Below are positions 1-6,049 of a stretch of DNA of 6,049 nt, piece after piece. The stretch covers positions 1,106 through 7,154 of the forward strand of contig DEBW01000030.1 of the NCBI GenBank assembly GCA_002348905.1, in the 5' to 3' direction. The notes under the pieces were generated by a model. That model saw only the letters and a list, made by a program, of their open reading frames with translations. It was not told where the DNA came from and made no database searches. This stretch comes from Ruminococcus flavefaciens (lineage in GTDB: Bacteria > Bacillota > Clostridia > Oscillospirales > Ruminococcaceae). A program made the position numbers and the translations under genes. The first letter of the stretch is position 1. Every line of letters begins with the position of its first letter.

Positions 1-1690
1 CATTATTGAAAACCGAAGCAACTGAAAGTGAATACAAAGGTTTGTAAATACACTTCATATTCGGTTCCGGCTGAATGGAGTTTATAATGTCCTGGATTAT
101 AACTACCTGAACAATACTGCTGATATCCTTGAAATACTGTCTGTTTTCGAGATATCCTTCCTTCGTTACGAACAAATGAGTAATGCCGGCATCAGGCAGC
201 TGGAAAATCGCCTTTACCTCGTCAATGCTGTCAGTCTGTACAACATTGATCTTCAGTCTGTTTCTTATCTCATCCACAAGTTCGTTGTACTTTTCAGTAA
301 CTATACTGTCAGGAAGTCTGTCTGAACGAATGAATGCGACAGCATTTATCTTGTCTGCATCCTTTATAAGAATGAACGGCTTTTCATTTGAAACACGAAG
401 CGGAATGACAACTGAAAAAACTGATCCCTTTCCCTGTTCACTCTTTACGTTGATAAAACCGCCCATCTTGGAAACGAGTCTTTTTGAAATGGCAAGTCCG
501 AGTCCTGTGCCTTCAACAGCACGGTTCTTTCGCGTATCCACCTGCTGGAAACTGGTAAACAGTTTCTCTATATTTTCAGGAGATATACCAATTCCCGTAT
601 CTTCGACCATTACCTTAAGATTAATACCGTAATTATGCTTTGTATATGACACTCTCAGTACAACAACGCCTTCATTGGTATATTTGACTGCATTGGTCAT
701 AATGTTTATCATGATCTGTCTGATACGTATCTCATCACCGATAAGTCCTGACGGGATATCAGGATCAACAAAGGCGATAATTTCGATCTTCTTGTCACGT
801 TTTCTCGTAACAGTCATATTGATAACATCATTAAGCGTGGAAGCTATGTTGAATTCCGATTCTATAAGCTCCATTTTTCCGGATTCGATCTTGGAAAAGT
901 CAAGTATGTCGTTTATGATATAGAGAAGATTTCTGCCTGAGCTCTGTATCGCAAAACAGCTGCTGCGGACATTGTCACTGATATCAGGTTCACGGAGTAT
1001 CAGCTCACACATACCTACTATCGCGTTCATAGGTGTTCTGATCTCATGGCTCATGTTTGCAAGAAAATCACTTTTTGCACGGCTGGCATTTTCAGCAATG
1101 TCAGTCATTTCACGCAGTGATTCGCTTCGCTTTACAAATGCTCCTGATGCTGTACCTATAAGAAGCCCGAAAAGTAAAACGAATCCGACAGATGTTACCG
1201 CCTCAGGATAGAAATCATCCGCCAGTTCAGTGTCATGTGCTCTCTGTATAAGCCCCGGAACCAGTCCTCCAAGGCTGAATACAGTCATAATATTGGTCAG
1301 TCGCTGATTCTCATAAAACAGAGTCATCGCAATAGGCACAAAAAATACAGCAAAAGCACTGGCGCAGTCATAGTGAGTGGTGTAAAGCACAAGACCTATT
1401 ACAATAAAAGTAATAAGCATTATGTATTTCTGATATACGTCACGGCGTTCTGATGATTCTGTCCTGCTGAGAAGAAAAATCTCGGATAGCATGGCAAAAA
1501 TGTTCATCAGTGACGGCATAACGAGATAATCAAGACAGTAGTTAAAACTCAGAATAAATTCCGTTCTGTGAAAGGTATTGTACAGGATGCTGAATATCTC
1601 CATCAGAAACTGAAACAGCACGATCAGCATCTGAATAAGCAGCATCGTCTGTTTTCTGGTTATGCCTTCCCCTCTGTAATCCTTTATCAT
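1..1690 (-). CDS. Membrane hybrid-type sensor histidine kinase (C-terminus outside window)
   Basis: The frame is open for 563 codons from ATG 1690 down to the window edge, with no stop. Residues 1-186 hold about six hydrophobic segments (roughly 17-36, 53-74, 89-105, 110-126, 133-147, 163-185) and no sizeable extracellular domain. The HisKA motif MSHEIRTP has its phospho-acceptor His at 215. The HATPase domain shows the N box around Asn333 (NIMTNAVKYTNEG), the G1 box DTGIGIS at 364-370 and the G2 box GTGLGLAIS at 394-402. Residues about 438-563 resemble a receiver fold that keeps the Lys-Pro of the last strand (Lys550) but has no Asp where the phospho-acceptor should be (around ITHLFVTKEG, 503-512). 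In family members this is usually a pseudo-receiver followed by a true receiver, which would lie to the left. The kinase should autophosphorylate at the inner membrane face; signal and target are unknown. It is transcribed apart from the GH30 gene. Confidence 0.93.
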   Translation of the reverse strand, partial: MIKDYRGEGITRKQTMLLIQMLIVLFQFLMEIFSILYNTFHRTEFILSFNYCLDYLVMPSLMNIFAMLSEIFLLSRTESSERRDVYQKYIMLITFIVIGLVLYTTHYDCASAFAVFFVPIAMTLFYENQRLTNIMTVFSLGGLVPGLIQRAHDTELADDFYPEAVTSVGFVLLFGLLIGTASGAFVKRSESLREMTDIAENASRAKSDFLANMSHEIRTPMNAIVGMCELILREPDISDNVRSSCFAIQSSGRNLLYIINDILDFSKIESGKMELIESEFNIASTLNDVINMTVTRKRDKKIEIIAFVDPDIPSGLIGDEIRIRQIMINIMTNAVKYTNEGVVVLRVSYTKHNYGINLKVMVEDTGIGISPENIEKLFTSFQQVDTRKNRAVEGTGLGLAISKRLVSKMGGFINVKSEQGKGSVFSVVIPLRVSNEKPFILIKDADKINAVAFIRSDRLPDSIVTEKYNELVDEIRNRLKINVVQTDSIDEVKAIFQLPDAGITHLFVTKEGYLENRQYFKDISSIVQVVIIQDIINSIQPEPNMKCIYKPLYSLSVASVFNN

Positions 1691-1698
1691 AAAAAGAT

Positions 1699-1706
1699 CC
1701 CCCCTC
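1699..1706 (-). promoter_or_regulatory. Ribosome binding site of the kinase gene
   Basis: On the minus strand GAGGGGGG lies 8 bases before the ATG at 1690. This strong purine run supports that start, and no other well-placed start precedes the first membrane segment. Confidence 0.8.
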
Positions 1707-1734
1707 GATCTCTTCGTACAGTTATATATATTTT

Positions 1735-1763
1735 ATTATATATTCTGATTTGTTTTTTGTCAA
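1735..1763 (-). promoter_or_regulatory. Consensus sigma-A promoter for the kinase gene
   Basis: Read on the minus strand, TTGACA (1763-1758) and TATAAT (1740-1735) are separated by exactly 17 bases, a perfect match to the housekeeping consensus. Flanks are very AT-rich. Transcription should start near 1728, giving a leader of about 38 bases. The -35 box sits only 10 bases beyond the terminator stem of the upstream GH30 gene, so the kinase is an independent transcription unit. A perfect consensus is unusual and suggests strong basal transcription unless a repressor acts here. Confidence 0.85.
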
Positions 1764-1772
1764 TAATAAATC

Positions 1773-1819
1773 AAGCCCATGAAATGAAACTGATGCATTT
1801 CATGGGCTTTTTTGTTTAA
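1773..1819 (-). terminator. Stem-loop intrinsic terminator after the GH30 gene, possibly bidirectional
   Basis: AAGCCCATGAAATG (1773-1786) pairs perfectly with CATTTCATGGGCTT (1796-1809), a 14-bp stem with a 9-base loop. It lies 28 bases past the GH30 stop codon. On the plus strand the stem is followed by six T, a G and three T. On the minus strand, the direction of the GH30 gene, the tail is the weaker TTGATTTATTATT. The only gene ending here is on the minus strand, so the element is assigned to it, but it may work better against plus-strand (antisense) transcription. Confidence 0.8.
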
Positions 1820-1836
1820 TTATTTAATAACGATTA

Positions 1837-4089
1837 TTACGCAAATAAAGATCTGAGAGTAATGAAATCAATGATGTTAATCTTTCCGTCACTGTTAAGG
1901 TCTGCGTTTTCTGCAGTAACTACAGCATCTTTTCCGAGAATGAAAGATGAAAGTGCAACAAGGTCAGTTGTATTAAGAGCACCGTCATTGTTTACGTCGC
2001 CCTTTACCTTTTCAGGTGAAGGCTCAGTTGTTGGTTCGGTTGTAGGTTCCACTGTAGGCTCAACTGTTGGCTCTGCTGTAGGTTCCACTGTTGGTTCAAC
2101 TGTCGGAGCTGCCTGTGAAGCATCGCCGTAAACTGCGATCTCTGCAATGTTGCAGCAGTAAACTGAATCCTTGTTGATGCTGCTGTCCGGTTTGCCTTCA
2201 GGCACCTGATATTTGATGTATCTTACTCCTTCAGTGTTCTGAAGTTTTGTAAGTGTATGCATTCCGAATGAAGGAACGGAAGTGATCTTGTACATTTCCT
2301 TCCAGTTCACACCGTCGGCTGATGAGAAGAACTGTCCGCCCGGACATCTGTATTCATAGCCTGAACGAGGTGAATATGCAATTGCTGAAATATTGTAAAG
2401 GCCGCCGAGGTCAGCCTGTACCCAGCCGTTGCCTACACCGTCAAAGTATGTTGATGTGTTTCCGTCAAATACCTTCTGAGCTGTATCTGCTGAATCCTTC
2501 CACGGATTGCTTCCTGTTACCTTTGAAGCATCGATATCGATCTTATTGCCTGCGAAAGCTTCTGCCTTCACGCCGTCAACGATGTATGTTGTGATCGAAA
2601 GCGGAGCAAGAGTTGCCTTGAATCCGTTGTCGTTTGTTGCAATGGTGCCGACTTCCTTCCAGTGTTCACCGTTGGACATTGTACCGCTTGTTCTGATTAC
2701 CTTTACACTGTCGCCGACAGCACCGAATTCTGAAAGATCGAATTCGAGGTCACGCTGACCGCCGTCATTTGTTGCTACGATAACGAGCTGATTGCCCTTA
2801 GGGTCGTAGGCAGCCACTGTCTTGTCAGATGTCTTGAGCATTGTGAATCCCGGACGGATGTAACGTGAATACTGTCCGAATGCGTAATATTTCTGTGTAA
2901 GGATAACGTCCTTCTTATCATGGTCGCAGACTGAAAGTCCCCAGAAACCCTTGGAGATATCGATCATACCGCTGTCTTTCTTTCCGTTGTAGCCGTTCTT
3001 TGAAATGTGCTTGTCGATAGCCTGCCAGAGGATCCATGCTGAACACTCGAGTCCGTTGCAGTCGTCGCGCATTCTGTTTGCGAGCCAGAGGGCCGGAGCC
3101 ATTTCACCTGCATTGGTACCTGCTGTACCGTTGCCGTCAACTTCACTCATCCAGAGGTTCTTGCCGTTCTGAAGAGCCAGGTTCTTGAGGTCTGTTCTCT
3201 TCCAGCCGCCGTATGTATGTGTATCGATTCTCTGAACTACCTTCTTGGCATCGCCTGAAAGAGCCTTGAATGCATCGATCTGTGTATCGATAGATGTTTC
3301 GTCTGAAGCAACGATCATTGTGCCGCCCATGTTCTTTGCATCCATGGCACGTTTCATTTCCATGAGCATCTTTGATTCGCTGTTGCCGATATCGAAGTGG
3401 CAGCCTTCCTGCTTTGGACTGTAGGCTCCCCAGAAATTCGTATACGGTTCGTTGAAAGGTTCAACACTCTGAATATGTATTCCCCATTCCTTTTCGTAAT
3501 GGGCACAAACTTCAGCCATGTAGTCTGCAAAACCTGCGTACCAGTTATCCTTGAGGTTGTTCTTGCCTGCATCCTTGTTACCGCTTGTACATCCGCTGTT
3601 TGTCATGTAGTACGGAGGAGAGTTTGAGAACATCTCGACTATCATATCATCTCCGGCAGCTTCTATACAGCGTTTGAGCACATTTCGCTGATTGTAGTCA
3701 GCATTCCAGTCGTATGTGACTTTACCGTTGCTGTACTTTGTATAACCCGGCATATTCGAGTCAGTACGTGTGATGTGGTTATGCGACGGATCATCGCCGC
3801 CGCCGATGTTGAAACGTGCGATATTCAGTCTAAGACCGTTGTCGCCGTAGAAAGTGTCTGCACATTTCTGAGCGAGACTGTCGGAATATCCGACACGATT
3901 TGCCCACCAGCAGAGAGAAGTACCCCAGCCTTCAAACTTACCGTCGTTGATGACGTATGTGCTGTACGGTGAGATAGATACCGATGTAGCCGCATCAGAT
4001 GTGAATATAGCCGGATATCCTGAGCTGAAAGCAGGTATAGCGACTGCTGCCGACAAGGTTACTGCGACCACCTTTGATAAAAATTTCAT
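1837..4089 (-). CDS. Secreted dockerin-bearing GH30-type glycosidase (beta-1,6-galactanase-like)
   Basis: This is a 750-residue modular enzyme. Residues 1 to about 30 form a signal peptide (MKFLSK start, hydrophobic core). About 40-505 form a GH30 (beta/alpha)8 barrel with its beta-sandwich. Visible GH30 features are the early EGWGTSLCWWAN, the acid/base Glu214 in EPFNEP and the nucleophile Glu316 in LWMSEVDG. The EPFNEP...QEGCHF pattern recalls the O-glycosyl hydrolase group containing endo-beta-1,6-galactanases; activity on that substrate is inferred. About 516-660 is an F5/8 type C (CBM32-like) sugar-binding domain. 661-693 is a TVEP repeat linker. 694-750 is a type I dockerin with two calcium loops (Asp698/Asn700/Asp702/Asp709 and Asp730/Asn732/Asp734/Asp741). 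The gene ends in tandem TAA TAA. ATG 4089 is chosen because it begins a standard signal peptide; an in-frame ATG at 4125 preceded by AGGAAG would add 12 residues. Confidence 0.93.
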   Translation of the reverse strand: MKFLSKVVAVTLSAAVAIPAFSSGYPAIFTSDAATSVSISPYSTYVINDGKFEGWGTSLCWWANRVGYSDSLAQKCADTFYGDNGLRLNIARFNIGGGDDPSHNHITRTDSNMPGYTKYSNGKVTYDWNADYNQRNVLKRCIEAAGDDMIVEMFSNSPPYYMTNSGCTSGNKDAGKNNLKDNWYAGFADYMAEVCAHYEKEWGIHIQSVEPFNEPYTNFWGAYSPKQEGCHFDIGNSESKMLMEMKRAMDAKNMGGTMIVASDETSIDTQIDAFKALSGDAKKVVQRIDTHTYGGWKRTDLKNLALQNGKNLWMSEVDGNGTAGTNAGEMAPALWLANRMRDDCNGLECSAWILWQAIDKHISKNGYNGKKDSGMIDISKGFWGLSVCDHDKKDVILTQKYYAFGQYSRYIRPGFTMLKTSDKTVAAYDPKGNQLVIVATNDGGQRDLEFDLSEFGAVGDSVKVIRTSGTMSNGEHWKEVGTIATNDNGFKATLAPLSITTYIVDGVKAEAFAGNKIDIDASKVTGSNPWKDSADTAQKVFDGNTSTYFDGVGNGWVQADLGGLYNISAIAYSPRSGYEYRCPGGQFFSSADGVNWKEMYKITSVPSFGMHTLTKLQNTEGVRYIKYQVPEGKPDSSINKDSVYCCNIAEIAVYGDASQAAPTVEPTVEPTAEPTVEPTVEPTTEPTTEPSPEKVKGDVNNDGALNTTDLVALSSFILGKDAVVTAENADLNSDGKINIIDFITLRSLFA
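2014..2106 (-). repeat. 12-bp tandem repeats encoding the TVEP linker
   Basis: About seven imperfect 12-base units encode (P)TVEP, TAEP and TTEP between the F5/8 type C domain and the dockerin of the GH30 enzyme. Such Pro/Thr/Glu linkers are flexible, exposed spacers typical of cellulosomal enzymes. The units differ mostly at third codon positions, as expected for an old repeat kept for its protein sequence. Confidence 0.85.
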
Positions 4090-4096
4090 ACTGATT

Positions 4097-4103
4097 TCCC
4101 CTT
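4097..4103 (-). promoter_or_regulatory. Ribosome binding site supporting the GH30 start
   Basis: On the minus strand AAGGGGA ends about 7-8 bases before ATG 4089. It favours this start, which directly begins the signal peptide, over the in-frame ATG at 4125. Confidence 0.6.
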
Positions 4104-4147
4104 TTTGTACTGATTGAAAGTACATAAGCACTTCCTGATGTACATAT

Positions 4148-4161
4148 TTTAAGTACTTAAA
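4148..4161. promoter_or_regulatory. Perfect 14-bp palindrome at the GH30 transcription start (candidate operator)
   Basis: TTTAAGTACTTAAA is fully self-complementary. It begins at the last base of the GH30 -10 box and covers the expected transcription start near 4154. That is a typical repressor position. The protein that would bind it is unknown, and an AT-rich palindrome of this size can also arise by chance. Confidence 0.4.
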
Positions 4162-4189
4162 TTATACCATTTTATTCATTCTATAACAA
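4161..4189 (-). promoter_or_regulatory. Promoter for the GH30 gene
   Basis: On the minus strand a -10 TATAAT (4166-4161) lies 17 bases from a -35-like TTGTTA (4189-4184; four of six consensus bases). The start should be near 4154, giving a leader of about 65 bases. The weaker -35 box fits a promoter that may need activation. Confidence 0.65.
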
Positions 4190-4235
4190 TTCACATTTTA
4201 GACAAAATTCGCACACATTTTTCGTTGCATTATAC

Positions 4236-4266
4236 ACATAATTGATTGCTTTGTTGACAATTATGT
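4236..4266. promoter_or_regulatory. Perfect 9-bp inverted repeat over the GH43 -35 box (candidate operator)
   Basis: ACATAATTG (4236-4244) and CAATTATGT (4258-4266) are exact reverse complements separated by 13 bases. The arms are centred 22 bases apart, about two helical turns, and the right arm overlaps the -35 box at 4254-4259. This is the geometry of a dimeric regulator site. No known regulator is recognised. Confidence 0.4.
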
Positions 4267-4283
4267 TAGCTGTATGATATAAT
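4254..4283 (+). promoter_or_regulatory. Promoter for the ricin-dockerin-GH43 gene
   Basis: TTGACA (4254-4259) and TATAAT (4278-4283) are both perfect consensus boxes with an 18-base spacer. Transcription should begin near 4290, leaving a leader of about 40 bases before ATG 4330. Dyad sequences overlap both boxes. Confidence 0.83.
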
Positions 4284-4296
4284 GTATTTGACATTA
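4280..4296. promoter_or_regulatory. Inverted repeat over the GH43 -10 and start site (candidate operator)
   Basis: TAATGT (4280-4285) and ACATTA (4291-4296) are exact reverse complements around five bases. The symmetry extends to 4277-4299 with one mismatch per arm. It covers the end of the -10 box and the expected start site, a classical repressor location. Confidence 0.38.
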
Positions 4297-4317
4297 AATT
4301 TGTGAAATCTGTAAAAT

Positions 4318-4322
4318 GGAGG
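4318..4322 (+). promoter_or_regulatory. Ribosome binding site of the GH43 gene
   Basis: GGAGG lies 7 bases before ATG 4330, near-ideal spacing. It fixes the start, which begins a standard signal peptide. Confidence 0.88.
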
Positions 4323-4329
4323 TAAAAAT

Positions 4330-5511
4330 ATGAAAGTACAAGGAAAAATGACAGCTTTACTCATCTCTGCTGCTGTTATTGCACAGGCTTTACCGGCAGT
4401 TTCAACTGTAACTGCTGCCGGTGAACCGCCGGTCGTAAGTGCCGTATATGCCGACAGTGAAGGCGATGTCGTGAGCGGTGCTGAGTACACTATAATGGTG
4501 CGCCTGAGCGGAAAATACGTAACTGCCGCCTCTGACGGCAATGTTCACCAGTGGGAGAAACTGGACGGTGATTCTCAGAAATGGAAGATAATAAGTATCG
4601 GAAACGGTATGTGCTGTATCCTCTCAGCGGCTGATGATTCTATGGCTATGACCGTTGCAAACGGCAATTCTGAAAACGGAAATACCATTTATATGTCGGA
4701 GTATACCGATTCTCCGGCACAGCATTTCATTCTTCACCGTACCGATGATGCTTACTACATTACGGCAGAATGTTCAGGAAATGCGGCTCTTGATGTGTAC
4801 GACATAAGCCACGATAACGGCGCTGACATCGACCAGTGGGATTACTGGGGAGGTGAGGGACAGAAGTTCTACATCCGCCCTGTTGACAATAATTACCGTC
4901 TTATCAGCGGAGATATCAACTTTGACGGAAAAGTTGACTCCTTCGACAGGATAGCTATGGAAAAAGTCGTGCGATATGGTGGTGACGAGATGGTATCTGC
5001 CGTTGCTGACCTTGATTCTGACGGTATAGTTAATGCTTCTGACTATGGTATTCTTACGGGTTTCCTTCTTGGAAAAGAAACTGATATGAAGTCTTTCTGC
5101 GATATAGAGTATTCTAAGCCGGACGTTGCCTATCTTTTCGCATACTTCCTCGGAAATGCTCCTGAGCAGGAGAGACTTTCGTATGCGGTAAGTCTTGACG
5201 GCAAAAACTTCAAGGCTCTTAACAGCGGAAAGGCTGTTTGGGGTTCAAGTACAGGAACAAAGTGCATCCGTGATCCGTACATATTCAAGGGCGAGGACGG
5301 TTACTATTATATGCTTGCCACGGATATGAAGTCTTCTCTCGGCTGGAACAGCAACAGGAATCTTATTTCTGCAAAGTCCACTGACCTTGTACACTGGTTC
5401 GATGAATCAATTATCGAGATAGCCAACAAGTACCCTAATATGACAGGTGCTGACCGTGCATGGGCTCCGCAGGCTATATACGATCCTCAGAAGCAGTCTT
5501 ATATGATATAA
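4330..5511 (+). CDS. Secreted ricin-type lectin, internal dockerin and truncated GH43 (ends at premature TAA)
   Basis: The frame from ATG 4330 gives 393 residues before TAA. Residues 1 to about 30 are a signal peptide (MKVQGK, hydrophobic core, then TAAGEPP). About 50-185 form a ricin-type beta-trefoil with QKW/QHF/QKF-type signatures (Gln83, Gln131, Gln178), likely sugar-binding. About 193-250 form a type I dockerin placed internally, with loops Asp195/Asn197/Asp199/Asp203/Asp206 and Asp227/Asp229/Asp231/Asn235/Asp238. From about 260 a GH43 propeller begins; Asp315 in CIRDPYIF is the probable general base. The stop falls after QSYMI, inside a blade, where a Tyr or similar residue is expected, and the same frame continues beyond it. 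The truncated product would be secreted and could dock, but should be catalytically dead. It is divergent to the GH30 gene and was probably a cellulosomal GH43 (arabinofuranosidase or galactanase type; not resolved). Confidence 0.85.
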   Translation: MKVQGKMTALLISAAVIAQALPAVSTVTAAGEPPVVSAVYADSEGDVVSGAEYTIMVRLSGKYVTAASDGNVHQWEKLDGDSQKWKIISIGNGMCCILSAADDSMAMTVANGNSENGNTIYMSEYTDSPAQHFILHRTDDAYYITAECSGNAALDVYDISHDNGADIDQWDYWGGEGQKFYIRPVDNNYRLISGDINFDGKVDSFDRIAMEKVVRYGGDEMVSAVADLDSDGIVNASDYGILTGFLLGKETDMKSFCDIEYSKPDVAYLFAYFLGNAPEQERLSYAVSLDGKNFKALNSGKAVWGSSTGTKCIRDPYIFKGEDGYYYMLATDMKSSLGWNSNRNLISAKSTDLVHWFDESIIEIANKYPNMTGADRAWAPQAIYDPQKQSYMI

Positions 5512-6049
5512 TTCGCAGCAAGAGTACCGGGAATCGACGACCGTACTATAATGTACTATGCATACAGCAAGGATATGAAAAAGCTCGATACAGCTCCGGA
5601 AATACTTTTCGCTCCGGTAAACGGCAACGATGCTATCGACTCGGATATAATCTTCGAGAACGGCAAGTACTATATGTACTACAAAAACGAAACTAACAAG
5701 CGTATATATCTTGCTACCGCCGATAATGCTAATGGTCCTTACAAGGAGATAAAGCAGGTATCTGAGGGAAATATCGGAGTTGAAGGTCCGAACATATACA
5801 AGGTGCTCGGCGAGGAGAAGTGGCTCATGATGTCCGATGCTTACGGAAACGGTTACTATGTTATGCAGGAGACTTCTGACCTCGAAAACTTCAAGACGCT
5901 TGACCGTGCAAGCTATAGCTTTGATTTCACTCCACGCCACGGCTACGTTATACCGATAAATGCCGACCAGTACACAGCTCTTGTGAACGCTTACCCGTCT
6001 GCCGGACTTCCTCCGGTAAATTCAGGTATAGAGCCGAAAGTTCAGCATA
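5512..6049 (+). pseudogene. In-frame continuation of the GH43 domain after the stop (runs off window)
   Basis: After the TAA the same frame stays open for 179 codons, to the right edge. It starts FAARVPGIDDRTIMYYAYS and completes the GH43 propeller. Counting codons from 4330, Asp437 or Asp439 in AIDSDIIF is the probable pKa-modulating Asp, and Glu485 in GVEGPNIY is the probable general acid. From about codon 556 the sequence turns linker-like (PPVNSGIEP), so at least one more module may follow outside the window. No good ribosome binding site precedes the first in-frame ATG codons (codon 408 at 5551, codon 416 at 5575), and this part lacks a signal peptide, so it is unlikely to be a separate gene. 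Nonsense mutation, sequencing error or readthrough are the options. Confidence 0.8.

Noticed and set aside
183..1819. Several plus-strand open frames of 72-149 codons across the kinase gene and its upstream region
   Set aside because: They are complementary shadows of the kinase frame, which has all its signature motifs on the minus strand; the last one runs through the kinase promoter and the terminator.
1862..2131. Plus-strand frame with a VGSTVGS repeat
   Set aside because: It is the reverse complement of the TVEP linker and dockerin codons of the GH30 gene.
4288..4293. A second TTGACA downstream of the GH43 -10 box
   Set aside because: No acceptable -10 box follows at 16-18 bases (the sequence there is GTAAAA next to the ribosome binding site), and it would leave no usable leader.
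4266..4541. 91-residue minus-strand frame across the GH43 promoter and signal peptide
   Set aside because: It overlaps a consensus promoter, ribosome binding site and signal peptide on the other strand and shows no coding features of its own.
5509..5511. Reassigned TAA codon
   Set aside because: The GH30 gene ends in tandem TAA and none of the long frames uses TAA internally elsewhere, so a changed genetic code is not supported.
5551..5577. Translation restart after the TAA at ATG 5551 or ATG 5575
   Set aside because: Neither ATG has a well-spaced ribosome binding site, and the product would lack a signal peptide and the first propeller blades.
5407..5940. 177-residue open frame on the minus strand opposite the GH43 region
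   Set aside because: It is antisense to a frame with clear GH43 motifs on both sides of the TAA, has no ribosome binding site and shows no recognisable domain.

Overview
The window looks like chromosome from a cellulosome-forming gut or rumen Firmicute, most likely a Ruminococcus (flavefaciens/albus/champanellensis type). This is inferred from two secreted carbohydrate-active enzymes that each carry a type I dockerin, an acidic PT-E-P linker, strong purine-rich ribosome binding sites and consensus sigma-A promoters. Species cannot be fixed from the sequence alone.

Layout. (1) Positions 1-1690, minus strand: a membrane-anchored histidine kinase with about six N-terminal membrane segments, a complete HisKA plus HATPase core and a degenerate receiver-like domain. 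Its C-terminus runs off the left edge. It has its own perfect-consensus promoter (TTGACA, 17 bp, TATAAT) at 1735-1763. (2) Positions 1773-1819: a perfect 14-bp terminator stem that separates the kinase from the next gene. (3) Positions 1837-4089, minus strand: a secreted 750-residue GH30-type glycosidase, with signal peptide, GH30 barrel and beta-sandwich, F5/8 type C (CBM32-like) domain, TVEP repeat linker and C-terminal dockerin. (4) Positions 4090-4329: a divergent control region with one promoter per direction and several palindromes lying on them. (5) Position 4330 to the right edge, plus strand: a secreted protein with signal peptide, ricin-type beta-trefoil, an internal dockerin and a GH43 five-bladed propeller. 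Its reading frame is broken by one in-frame TAA at 5509-5511. The same frame then stays open and GH43-like to the window end.

How the parts fit. The two dockerin enzymes are divergently transcribed from a shared 240-bp region and would both attach to a cellulosomal scaffoldin outside the cell. A GH30 of the beta-1,6-galactanase-like type next to a GH43 would suit a side-chain-rich plant polysaccharide such as type II arabinogalactan, but the substrate is inference. The kinase is transcribed separately, and a role in sensing the same polysaccharide is possible but not shown. The most notable observation is the stop codon in the GH43 gene. It leaves signal peptide, lectin domain and dockerin intact while removing two of the three expected catalytic carboxylates. 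No RNA gene, insertion sequence or CRISPR array was seen.
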